Source: Antedon mediterranea (taxonomy: Eukaryota > Echinodermata > Crinoidea > Comatulida > Antedonidae). Taken from it: a stretch of 64,000 bases of DNA. The DNA is taken from contig NC_092673.1 in NCBI RefSeq assembly GCF_964355755.1, positions 33,861,648-33,925,647 of the forward strand, in the 5' to 3' direction. The translations under genes were made by a program, and so were the position numbers. Under the pieces are notes generated by a model. The model saw only the letters and a program-made list of their open reading frames with translations, ran no database searches and was not told where the DNA came from. Of this stretch, positions 11,099-21,280 are shown piece after piece. Every line of letters starts with the position of its first letter. The stretch's first letter is position 1.

Positions 11099-12687
11099 AG
11101 ATTTAAGAGGAGTTTGCATTAAAAATGGTACTTCAGCTACATTCAAAATCAATTCATTACTCAAATTTTATACCTTAACTTAAAACAACGTAAACAAAGT
11201 TTATTTTATACTAGGCCTACCTTATCTCAGTCCATCAATGAAATTACTACGAAAAACTCTAAAATGTATTGACTTCACTTACTGATTCTACAGTATATTA
11301 AAAACTACCGAGAGAATATATTTCATACATTATATATTGGCAACATTTCAATTTCCAATTTCCAAAAATTAATGAACCTTCCGGCTTAAGTAATGCTAGC
11401 TGCACTACCAAAAGACTTCAACTTGATTACAATACAAGGTGTAGATTGTTATGCAAAATGCAACGGAAGAGTACAGGAATACAATAACATTGTTCTTTAC
11501 CAGAATACATTCAATATACTTTTGGATTTATTTTACACTGCTGGACATGACAAAACTAAATTGTGTTACTACTACTAAACAAAGATATCAACACAAAAAA
11601 ACAGATGAATAAAATGAAACTTTCAATTGTGTCATTTTATAGTTAATATTCACTTTTTCCCAACAAAAACAATTATGAAAAAAATTATTTTTCTTATAAA
11701 TAAGAAAAGAAAACAGTTATATTTAACCAATAATTAACTCCCAAATATTGGCTTCAAACTAACTAATGTACGGCTTTGTACCCATTTCTTTGCTTAATTA
11801 TTTTAGAAGAGTTACTGTTCGTTTTACCCTACTGTATAACTTATAATGCTATACACTTATATAACTCCAGAGTACAAAGGTAAAATGTAACCGATAATTT
11901 TTATCTAATTTTAACAATTTTTAGCCTCTTAACTTTTTGTGTGTGTTTTTGTAAATTGTATTTTATATTTTTGTATTTTGCCAGTTTTCAAATCACATTT
12001 CTGGTTTTTTTAAATGGACAATAAAGTATATATGACTATGACTATGACTATGACTATATCTGACAGGTTCTTAATTCAAAGACTTGTTATTAATCATGAA
12101 TGTGCCTATTTTAATATTTCATTTTTGTGTCACCTTTCTAAACCAAATTAAGTACACAGCATCTAGCTTCAACATTCATATAAATAGAGTAGGCTTACTT
12201 ACACATACATTACATAATTATGGTTCTATCTATGAAAAAAAATGTCACAGAAACAGAGTTAAATCATTCATTCATGAATTGTAAGTAAAATAAATAAATA
12301 GAAAAATTATAGGTGAGATTGAATGTATAAAAAAAAATGTTTTTAAGCAGGAGAAAGATCTATAGGGGATCTTCGTATTATTATTTGGTTAATAAATGTT
12401 TATTATCAATCATTTATTTTTTATTTTTTATTTCACAGATCTCGAAAAGGACTGTGTCTTTTTAAAATGGCCATTTCTAAACACGTTTAAATATTATATT
12501 AGACATATAATAATTTGCCTCTACTAATATGTACTTTAATTAATATATTATAATATAGAGAATATACGTCTGTAAACGAGAACAATTTATTTAAAAACAA
12601 TAAGTTTTACAATATATAACTCGTAAAGCCAGCGTATCCATTTTTATACTTATGCTTACATGTAGATATGTGCATTATAGGATACTA
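11099..12687. other. Intergenic DNA, no gene seen
   Basis: AT-rich stretch upstream of the NLR start exon. It contains a short GACTAT microsatellite at about 12033-12057 and nothing else I can name. Short open frames here have no recognisable product. Confidence 0.5.
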
Positions 12688-12990
12688 GGACACCTACCCC
12701 CTAGACACCTACCCCCGGACAACTACCCCCCGGACACCTACCCCCGGACAACTACCCCCCGGACAACTACCCCCGGACAACTACCCCCGGACAACTACCC
12801 TCTTAGGACAACTACCCCTTTAGGATAACTTAACAACCCCTTTAAGATAACAACCCCCGGACAACTACCCCCCGGACAACCACCCCCTTAGGACAACCAC
12901 CCCCTTAGGATAACTACCCCCGGTCAACTACCCCCGGTCAACCACCCCCTTAGGTCAACCACCCCCTTAGGACAACTCCCCCCCCCCCCC
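12688..12990 (+). repeat. Minisatellite array, unit ~13-14 bp GGACAACTACCCCC
   Basis: About twenty imperfect units of GGACAACTACCCCC, with variants GGACACCTACCCCC and TTAGGACAACCACCCCC toward the right. Strand-asymmetric: C-rich on plus, G-rich on minus. The same unit in reverse complement forms the array at 14120-14525. Confidence 0.92.
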
Positions 12991-13052
12991 AATCCAAAAG
13001 TAGACAAATATATATGACCGGTTTCTGTAAAAATGAAATCATCTGTTTTTTA

Positions 13053-13470
13053 CGGGTGTTTCGAAACTAGAGACCCGAGACCAGAGACCTGACACGAGAC
13101 CCAATACGAAAAGGGTCTCCCTTTTCGTATATTAGGGTCTCCCTTTTCGTATAGTGTGGTCTCTCTTTTCGTATAGTGGGGTCTCCCTTTTCTTAACTTA
13201 TAGTGGGTCTCCCTTTTCGTATATTTGGGTCTCCCATTTTGTATATTTGGGTCTCCCTTTTCGTATATTTGGGTCTCCCTTTTCGTATATTTAGGTCTCC
13301 CCTTTCGTATATTAGGGTCTCCCTTTTCGTATAGTGGGGTCTCCCTTTTCGTATAGTGGGGTCTCCCTTTTCGTACGTGAGTCTCCCTTTTCGTATATTT
13401 AGGTCTCCCTTTCGTATTGGGTATTGGGTCTCGGGTCTCTGGTCTCGGGTCTCTAGTTTTGAAACACCCG
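13053..13470. mobile_element. Foldback element with 38-bp inverted repeats and an internal 22-bp minisatellite
   Basis: Ends are near-perfect inverted repeats beginning CGGGTGTTTCGAAACTAGAG on the left; the right end is the complement with one mismatch. Both sides are flanked by TTTTTA, a plausible 6-bp target duplication. The interior (about 13100-13415) is about thirteen units of GGGTCTCCCTTTTCGTATAT plus two bases. No coding capacity. It fits a foldback or MITE-type element whose core expanded as a tandem repeat. Confidence 0.82.
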
Positions 13471-14119
13471 TTTTTAACCGATTATTCTGTTTAACAGCAC
13501 GCTAGACCCTAGATGTGCTAGATTTAAAGTACCGTATTTATTGAAAAAACGGCCTGGGCTGTTTATTGTTTAGGTGGTTTTTAGGTGGACATTTATTGGA
13601 AGAAAGTTGTTTATTCAATGGGAGGGGGTATAATCTAATGGAAATAGACGCCGATTATTCCATATGATGTTTCATGGGAGGGACATGGTCACCTTTTATT
13701 TGAGGGGAATTTATTTAAAGATCGCCGTTTATTCGGTGAGTGAACATTGAGGTCAAATATCAAAAGTGATATTATTCTTCAAGTGTACAAAAATACATAT
13801 GACAAATTTTAGACAAAAATTAATTCTTTTAAGACCAGTGGTTATCGAAGCATTGTCCTGACGCAAAAATTGTTATTATTATTAGCGAACCCAGTCTTTA
13901 CAGTAAATACAGGGAGTACTATATAATACGTTCGACTATCCTATGATCATGTGCGACAATCTTCAGTTTATACCAGGCTATATTTATGTTTAATCTTTTA
14001 CTTTTGTTTACAATAATGAATAGTAATTCGTCAAAGTAACGAATTAAAATATAGTTATATATATAGGTATATTAGTTATTCCTATTATACATTGTTGCAG
14101 AGTCAGGTTGTTGAATGGT
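13471..14119. other. Spacer between foldback and second array
   Basis: Includes a degenerate repeat around TGTTTATT/GGGAGGGG words (about 13545-13740), which reads as a decayed tandem repeat, then AT-rich DNA without a gene. Confidence 0.4.
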
Positions 14120-14525
14120 CTGGGTGGTAGTTGTCCGTCCGGGGGGTAGTTGTTCTAAAGGGATAGTTGTCTGGGTGGTAGTTGTCCAGGGGTTAGTTGT
14201 CCTACGGAGGTAGTTGTCCTAAAAGATTATTTGCCCTCGGAGTATTGTCCAGGTCCAGGAGGTAGTTGTCCTACGGGGAGTATTTTGTCAGAGGTAGTTG
14301 TCCGCGGGGTAATTACCCGGGGGAGGGGGGGTAATTCTCCGGGGGGTAGTTGTCCAGGGGGTAGTTGTCCTAAGGGGGTTGTTGTCCTAAGGGGGTTGTT
14401 GTCCTAAGAGGGTAGTTGTCCGGGGGGTATTTGTCCCAAAGGGGTATTTGTCCTAAGGGGGTAGTGGTCCAGGTGGTGGTTGTCCGGGGGTAGTTTTCCG
14501 GGGGGTAAATGTCCAGGGGGTGAAT
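14120..14525 (-). repeat. Minisatellite array, reverse complement of the array at 12688
   Basis: About twenty-five imperfect units of GGGGGTAGTTGTCC. This is the same unit as the array at 12688-12990 in the opposite orientation, so the pair makes a large, imperfect inverted repeat with a 1.1-kb spacer. Runs of G on plus could form G-quadruplexes. The 142-codon frame over this array on the minus strand is simply repeat translation (PPGQLPP). Confidence 0.92.
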
Positions 14526-14931
14526 ATCCGGATAAGGAAAATATTAAGTATATAATGATTATTGTTGAGGCAAATCCTGTATATATTTTTATTTCAAATA
14601 ATGTAATAATAATATAATGATTAAAATAGTTTTTAGTAAAAATGATCATTATGCGGATGGTTAAAAGGCGAGTTACTGAAATAAACCCCCGAATAAGCCA
14701 TATCGGCGATGTTTCCTCTAACAATACGTTATTTTGCTGACGGGGATTCCCCTTAAAAAAACATGCACTTGTTACTAGTGTGTCAAATATGTGAACTTTA
14801 TCATGGACAAAACACGTACGATCATTGTCCATGGCCAGGTATATGACGACTATTACTAATAACCGTACGTTTGAAACGTCTATAGGCCTCCTGTACGTGT
14901 TTTTGTGAAACGATGTATATATTGTACAGGC

Positions 14932-15120
14932 CCGTAGCCAGAATGCATCAGAGGGGGTTTTCTTGACACCAAGTATTTTGCGAGCGCAGCGAGCAACTGT
15001 AGGCTGGGGGCCAGGGGGCCGCCAAGGGCTCCCGGTCGGGGTCCAGGGGGCAAAGGCCCCTGGAAGCTTTGGCTCTCAGAGCAATTTCGGTTGTTTTAAT
15101 AAGCTTACATGCAGAGACAT
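14932..15120 (+). repeat. GC-rich dispersed repeat, copy 1
   Basis: Begins GGCCCGTAGCCAGAATGC and contains TATTTTGCGAGCGCAGCGAG, GGCTGGGGGCCAGGGGGCC, GGGGTCCAGGGGGC and CCCCTGGAAGCTTTGGC. A homologous copy lies at 35818-36000, and the start motif recurs inverted near 27425-27450. The CAGGGGCG(C/T)AGCCAG start of the second copy resembles hAT termini, so a non-autonomous hAT family is possible. Confidence 0.7.
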
Positions 15121-15503
15121 TTTTTACCCGCTAAAATCTGAGTTATGCAGAGAAATTATATAGTACAGTATTATGGAAGTTAGTAGTACTGATCATGAAA
15201 TACAGCTTTATTGTTGCAAAAAAAGTATATTATAATTATATTAGGCCCTTAAATAATTTCTTATCCTATAAACATAAAAAACAAATAGTACCGTATATTT
15301 CGGTGTACAAGTCGCACCTGTGTACAAGACGCACCCATAACGGAGACTGAAATATTAGTATTTTTTATGTAGTCGATGCATAAAGACGCACTTATTTCTA
15401 GGCCGAAATTTAAACATTTTACAATCAAAACAATGGTATTTTAATAATAAAACAACGATATTTGAGACATATTTATTAGAATCAAATGATATAATTTTGT
15501 TTG
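15121..15503. other. Non-coding DNA with a GTGTACAAG-type short repeat
   Basis: At about 15298-15400 the words GTGTACAAGTCGCACC and GTGTACAAGACGCACCC repeat in tandem and then degenerate. No gene seen. The stretch ends at the target duplication of the LTR element. Confidence 0.4.
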
Positions 15504-15507
15504 ATTG

Positions 15508-16017
15508 TTTAGGGAATAAGTAATTCGGTCTTTACTTACCCTATTTAGAATACGGTAATGGAGTATTGTAGCAGTCAAACGATGTCCAAAGCTGGAAGTA
15601 TCCTAGGCTCGAAGTAAATGAACTATACGGAGTGTAGAAACCACATATCCACACGAAGCGCGTACGTACGTGCGCAGTGTAAGGTTAGGCTAGGCTAGTT
15701 CAGGACAATAATATATACAACGGTACAATAATTGAAACACGATAACATACAGTAACACGTAGTAAAATATGTAAAGTTAAAACGCTAAATATCAAAATGT
15801 AATAGTGCTAATAATTAGGACAACTAATTATTATCGTAAAACTTGTATTAAAACTCGCAATGGTTTGCTCATAAAAATGTCGATGTCTTCTCGTTGAAAA
15901 CTTGACGCAGGCGGAGAGAGAGATCGCTCGTTGCGCGTTCGCTATATTTACAACAGCAATTTGCATAACTTTACGCGTTGAGCGCACACACGCAAATATG
16001 TGTGTGAAGTTCCTACA
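15508..16017 (-). repeat. 3' LTR of the CsRn1-type element
   Basis: 510 bp; on the minus strand it runs from TGTAGGAACTTC to CCCTAAA. It matches the LTR at 25852-26442 except for a few point changes and about 80 bp missing relative to that copy (a GA-rich block with a hairpin, and ACGTGT). Outer flank ATTG. Confidence 0.92.
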
Positions 16018-16032
16018 TAGCTCCCCCCTAGC
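16018..16032 (-). other. Polypurine tract of the LTR element
   Basis: Directly 5' (on the minus strand) of the 3' LTR lies AGCTAGGGGGGGAGCTA, the purine run expected to prime plus-strand DNA synthesis in LTR retrotransposons. Confidence 0.75.
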
Positions 16033-16091
16033 TCTTTGCCGCTAGGTGAGAGCGATAGAAAAAATAAGTTCATAAAGTTAGTCAAAAGTAT

Positions 16092-19000
16092 TCAGGTACA
16101 GTCATGCTCATTGAATTTTTGTGGCCAATGTACGTGTCGTCCAGAGCGAGTTTGGCGGGGTGGCGACGGTGCGATTGCAATGTGCGTCTCTGTCCTATAA
16201 TGTTGCTGCCTGACTAGGTCCGTAGAATGAGTTTGATCCGTATCTAAGTAAGCCGGTTTCAGTCTATCGAGACTTACTGTGTCCTGTTTTCCTGCGAGTT
16301 GTACAACGAAAAATTTGTCGCTCCTGCTAACAACTTTAAACGGGCCATTGTAAGGGCACTGTAGAGGCTTGCGGACTTTATCACAGCGAATGAAAACGTG
16401 TGTACACTTAGCTAAATCTGTATGTACGTGTACCTTACGAGAATTGTGTCACGTCGGTGTTGGACGTATGTTTTGCATAATGCGCTGCAGTCGATGAATA
16501 TAGTTACTAGGGTCCAAGTCAGCATTAGTGGAAGAAGGCGTAACAAACTGCCCTGGCAAACGTAACGTGGTGCCGAAAACTAATTCTGCTGACGATAGCC
16601 CCAAGTCTTCCTTGACCACCGTGCGAAGACCAAGAAGTACTAGCGGTAAAGCATCTGACCATAGCTGAGGGTCGTCGAGGGCCTTAAGCGAACCTTTGAG
16701 TTGGCGATGGAACCTTTCTACTAATCCATTTGCTATTGGGTGGTATGATTTAGTGTGTATGCGTTTCGTACCCAGTAAGTTCACTAGCGCATTAAACAGC
16801 GATGATTCAAACTGGCTGCCACGATCGGTAGTAATGGTCGATGGTGCCCCAAACATGGACACCCATTTACAAACGAAAGCTTTAGCGACGGTTGCTGCCG
16901 AAATATCGGGAATAGGTATGGCCTCTGCCCATCTCGTAAAACGGTCAATGCATGTCAATAGGTAGCTGTTGCCGTCAGACGGTGGAAGCGGACCAACAAG
17001 GTCGATGTGGACGTCTGGTGTGGCAAAAGTTCCCAACGGTGTAATAGTGTGGAGATGTACTTTTGCCTTTTGACACTGAACACAACACTTCGCCCAGTTA
17101 CGTACGTCTCGATTCATGCTAGGCCAAACGTATCGAGTACTCACTAACTTCAATTTAGCCCTAATTCCAGGATGCGATAGTGAATGTAACGAATCGAAAA
17201 CGGCCCTGCGCAACTCCTTAGGGACGAAAGGTCGAGGAGTGCCCGTACTTATGTCACATACGATAGTTCCATCACTGGTGGCTATTGGTGCGTCATGTAA
17301 ATCAAAAGTTGACTCCTGCAAATGACGAAGTAACTCCTCATCATTCTTCTGCTGCTCGGCCATGACTGTGAAGTCAATGACATCTGACGACTTCGCAGTA
17401 AGGACAGGTGTGTTAAAGGTGTTAAGATTGATGCGAGATAATGCGTCTGCAACTTCGTTTTGCGAACCCTTAATGTGTCGGACATCGGTGGTAAATTGTG
17501 AGATGTAATCTAGGTGACGAATCTCTCGAGGTGAGTAGCGGTCCGAGCTTGCTTTCAGTGCAAATGTGAGCGGTTTGTGGTCTGTGAGGATGAAAAATTC
17601 CCTTGCTTCAAGCAAATGACGAAAATGTCGCATAGCAAGGTAAGCGGCTAACAGTTCTCGTCCGAATGTGCTGTACCTTGTTTCAGCTGGATTCATTCTG
17701 CGCGAGAAGAATGCGATAGGATGCCAGACGTCTTTTACCATCTGTTGTAGCACACCACCAACCGCAAAGTTAGATGCATCAACCATTAAACATAATGTGG
17801 CGGATGAATCGGGATGTTCCAGATAAGTTGCCTCTGCAAGTGCTACCTTAACAGCCTCAAAAGCCGTAATCGCCGTCGGTGGTAATGTAATTGATTTTTT
17901 AGGTTTACCTGCCAGTAAATCAGTCAACGGATGAACTATATCTGAACATTGAGGAATAAAACGCCTGTAGAAGTTGATTAATCCTAAGAATTCACGCAGT
18001 TTACGGACTGTGTCGGGTACAGGAAATATTTCGATAGCTTCTATCTTGGAACGTAGTGGTCGGATACCCATGTCATCGATATGATGTCCCAGAAATGTCA
18101 AAGACGAAACTCCCCATTCACACTTGACAGGATTAACTACAATACCAAATTCTTCAAGACGGTCGAACAACAACTTGAGGTGAATTTCGTGTTCTTGTTC
18201 GTCATTGCTGGCTATGAGAAGATCGTCGATGTATGCGTATACAAAATCCAAACCACGTAAAACTTTATCGATGAACCGCTGGAATGTCTGTGCTGCGTTT
18301 CTAAGTCCAAACGGCATTCTTAAAAATTCGAACATCCCAAATGGTGTCGTTATTGCGGTTTTCGGCACATCTTCTGGTGCAACAGGTATCTGGTGATAGG
18401 CTCGTACCAGGTCAATCTTAGAGAAAACTTTCTTTCCCTGAAGCGTAGCTGTGAAATCGTGAATATGAGGGATTGGATATCTATCCGGAACTGTAGCATT
18501 ATTGAGGGCTCTGTAGTCTCCACATGGTCTCCAATCACCTTCTGTTTGCTTCGCAACCATGTGAAGCGGCGAAGACCAGCAACTTTTTGACGGTTGAATA
18601 ATGCCCAGCTGAAGCATATGGTCGAACTCAGCTCGTGCGATTTTGAGTTTCTGTGGAGCCAATCTCCGAGGTCGGGCAGCGATCGATGGACCTTTGGTAG
18701 TTATACGATGAGTGACATCATGCTTAAGTTTGGCCTCTTTGAAACTCGGACGTGTAATTTTGGGAAAATATTTGCCTAGTATTGATTCATAACGTGAATC
18801 AATCACAGGTCGAGGCAAAACAGGACTAAGCGAGCAGAGCTTAGATGCAGTACCTTGCACACTTAAATTAGTTGTAGAATCAATTAACTTGCGGTGTTTA
18901 ACATCGACTAACAAACCAAAATGTTGCAGAAAGTATGCGCCGACAATTGCTGAGGGAACATCGGCTATAGTAAACACCCATCTGCATGTCCGTCTAAAAC

Positions 19001-19274
19001 CAAAATCAAGTGTTAAAGATCGTTCACCATAGGTGTTGATTTGAGAGTTGTTAACTGCTTGCAAAACAAAATCACTTTTTCGCTGTTGACGGTCTTGTTT
19101 TGTTGCAGGAAGGACGCTAATCTCGGCTCCTGTATCTACTAAAAACTTTAGTCCAGTATCTCTATCATAAATGTGAAATAAGCGACTATCAGAAACGGTG
19201 CCGGACGAATTCGTCGCAGTTATTCGCCGGCTTTGAAGTTTTCCGAAGTTGGGAAACTGCATGGCGACCTGCAC
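16092..19274 (-). CDS. pol: Pol polyprotein of the CsRn1-type element (one in-frame stop)
   Basis: Protease, reverse transcriptase, RNase H and integrase in that order. The first frame (19274 to 16449) has protease [16 protein letters not shown] with [11 protein letters not shown], RNase H-type block [11 protein letters not shown], and an integrase with an HHCC finger (SHPGIRAKL then CCVQCQKAK) and catalytic-core aspartates ([20 protein letters not shown]). After a TGA at 16446-16448 the same frame runs on to 16092 with the conserved integrase tail ([17 protein letters not shown]). A single base change at a CpG would explain that stop. Pol starts in the -1 frame relative to gag, overlapping it by 55 bases. 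Confidence 0.9.
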
Positions 19275-20104
19275 CTACGTGCTGCCTTGCCAAACCGGGT
19301 GTGATACCAGCACTGCTCTGAGTCATTTTCATTGGTTTGTGTTCGTTTAGCACTGGAAGAACGGTTCCGATTTCGGCTTCTGCTCCTGCTCTTATCCCGA
19401 TGTTGATCGTTTGCCAAGGATGATACCATTGCGGTCAACTTGTTAATTTCCGCTCGTAGCGTTTGAATTTCGTTTCGGTCGGCGTTAGCACTTGTCGGGT
19501 TAGAGATTGCGGCTATTCTGGGTTGGCTGGGAGACACCTCTAAAATTCTGTCGGCTAATTCCGCTATCTGAGCGACGGTAACGTTTCCGCATGTTGCGGC
19601 TAAAATCAGTTGCACGTTATTGGGCAATCGCTGAATGAACAACTGTTTCAAGATCGAATCCTCTAATGTGCGGCTGCCTAACAACTGATACATTTTGCGC
19701 AATAGTTGTGTTGGTTTTCTGTCACCCAATTCCTCCGTAGTGAGCAGTTGGTGCAACAGTTTCTTCTCCGAATCGGAGGTCCGCTTAATTAACTCTTCCT
19801 TTAACTTGCTGTATGGACCCTCAGCAGGAGGAGCTAAGAGCAGATCACGTACCTCCGGGACGATCGAAGGCTGTAACGACGCCACGATATAGGCAAATTT
19901 CGTAGCTTCCGTGGTAATATTGCGAGTTACGAACTGCGCTTCCACTTGGGCAAACCATATCGCGGGATCGTTAGCCCAAAATGGGGGTAGCTTGATGGTA
20001 AATGCCGCTAAAGGTAATGCGCGTTGCGTGGCGACTGGTACCCCAGCATTACCTCCCGCTTGATCCACCGCAACTGCTGCTTCGGCTGGAGGAGCATCTT
20101 CCAT
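19220..20104 (-). CDS. gag: Gag of the CsRn1-type element
   Basis: 294-residue structural polyprotein from ATG at 20102-20104. The N-terminal half carries the capsid-like [17 protein letters not shown] segment and a helical region ([25 protein letters not shown]). A basic [15 protein letters not shown] stretch leads to the nucleocapsid motif [18 protein letters not shown], a CHHC-type finger. Gag ends at 19220, overlapping pol. An upstream in-frame TTG at 20117-20119 could extend the frame by five residues, but the ATG is preferred. Confidence 0.88.
   Translation of the reverse strand: MEDAPPAEAAVAVDQAGGNAGVPVATQRALPLAAFTIKLPPFWANDPAIWFAQVEAQFVTRNITTEATKFAYIVASLQPSIVPEVRDLLLAPPAEGPYSKLKEELIKRTSDSEKKLLHQLLTTEELGDRKPTQLLRKMYQLLGSRTLEDSILKQLFIQRLPNNVQLILAATCGNVTVAQIAELADRILEVSPSQPRIAAISNPTSANADRNEIQTLRAEINKLTAMVSSLANDQHRDKSRSRSRNRNRSSSAKRTQTNENDSEQCWYHTRFGKAARRCRSPCSFPTSENFKAGE
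19250..19256 (-). promoter_or_regulatory. Candidate -1 frameshift heptamer in gag/pol overlap
   Basis: On the minus strand T TTC CCA fits the X XXY YYZ pattern in the gag reading frame, within the 55-base overlap and upstream of the gag stop. A second, weaker candidate G GAA AAC follows. Inferred from pattern only. Confidence 0.4.
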
Positions 20105-20283
20105 CTTCGCTTCAAACAATTAATTGTTTTAGGCCTACCTTATAATTAAAACTAAAAGTAAACTGTGTAACAGAAATGTTTTCAAAAATAGTTGTACGTA
20201 GTACTATATATATAGTACGATCAATGCTGTTTGCTGCCTCGTATACAGGATAGGCTTAGATAGGCCGAGTATCGCTAATAATA

Positions 20284-20786
20284 CAGTAGAACCTTCGTTT
20301 TACGTACCCTGATTTTACGTTCCCTTGATTTTACGTACGCTTAAATGACCGATGACGTCATCATTTTCTTACATTGAGGGCGCAATTTAACAACAACAAA
20401 GCACAAAGCCATGGCTGTGTGAGAAACTCATGTGCATTCCCCTACAGCAGCGACTGTTTTTATTGATAGAAAATACAAGAACATTGATATTTTATTTATA
20501 AAACTAATATTTAAACTAAGTCGCACAGCCTGTATATACTGTACTTTTCTAGGCCTCACATCTTGCTAGGCCTGCTAGCCTGGCCTAGATTAGTCTACTG
20601 TAGGCCTAGGAAGGGCCTAAGCTAATAAGCTAGTGACAACCTGCATGCTGTAGGCAAACACGGCAGCCTTTTTAGCTACGATCTACGTATTTGGGGGTCA
20701 ATTTAAGGTCAACCTTGATTTTACGAATCCCTTGTTTTACGTACGCCTTTCGGTCCCGTACCGTACGTAAAATGGAGGTTCTACTG
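20284..20786. mobile_element. Pogo/Tigger-like MITE, TA flanked
   Basis: Ends CAGTAGAACCTTCGTTTTAC (left) and the complement of GTAAAATGGAGGTTCTACTG (right). TA on both sides (20282-20283, 20787-20788) is the target duplication of the Tc1/mariner/pogo superfamily. The interior has further inverted GTTTTACGTAC words next to each end but no transposase. It sits between the LTR-element leader and the 3' tail of the nested LINE. Confidence 0.82.
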
Positions 20787-21280
20787 TAATATAATAATAA
20801 TAATTTATTTGGAAAACGCTTTTTGAACAGCGGCACACATAATAATGGTGCATCCTTAAAACAATTAAACATACAATATAAAAAATATGAGTATAAAAAT
20901 AAAGATAAACTAGATTAAAACAGATAATACTCAGATAAAACGGAAGTTCGATAAAACCAAATTAAAAATAAACTGTAATACTAAAACCAATTAAATGCAA
21001 CCCACATACATAAGCTTGGACACTAAATTAGCATATCAATTAGTATATGAACAAAGGAATATACAGTACTTAGAATCTACAGTATGTTAAGATATACACA
21101 TTCTTGATACACAGTGTCTACCAGCAAAAATAATAAGGAACAATAGGAACCCAAATTAGGGACATCAATAAACAGGAAAGCATAGATTAAATTATTTCAG
21201 CTGTGGTGAATTATTTGATGACTGTAAACAGAATTAAGATAACTAAACCAACTTACATACAATAAAAAAATTTAAAAAAA

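Noticed and set aside
12688-14525. CRISPR-like or telomere-like reading of the tandem arrays
   Set aside because: Units are directly adjacent without unique spacers, the unit is not a telomere motif, and the context is a spliced animal genome.
14404-14832. 142-codon minus-strand frame rich in PPGQLPP
   Set aside because: Half of it is translation of the G-rich minisatellite; no conserved domain, and the frame exists only because the unit lacks stops.
16696-18779. Several plus-strand frames of 60-90 codons
   Set aside because: All lie antisense to pol and show no independent motif.
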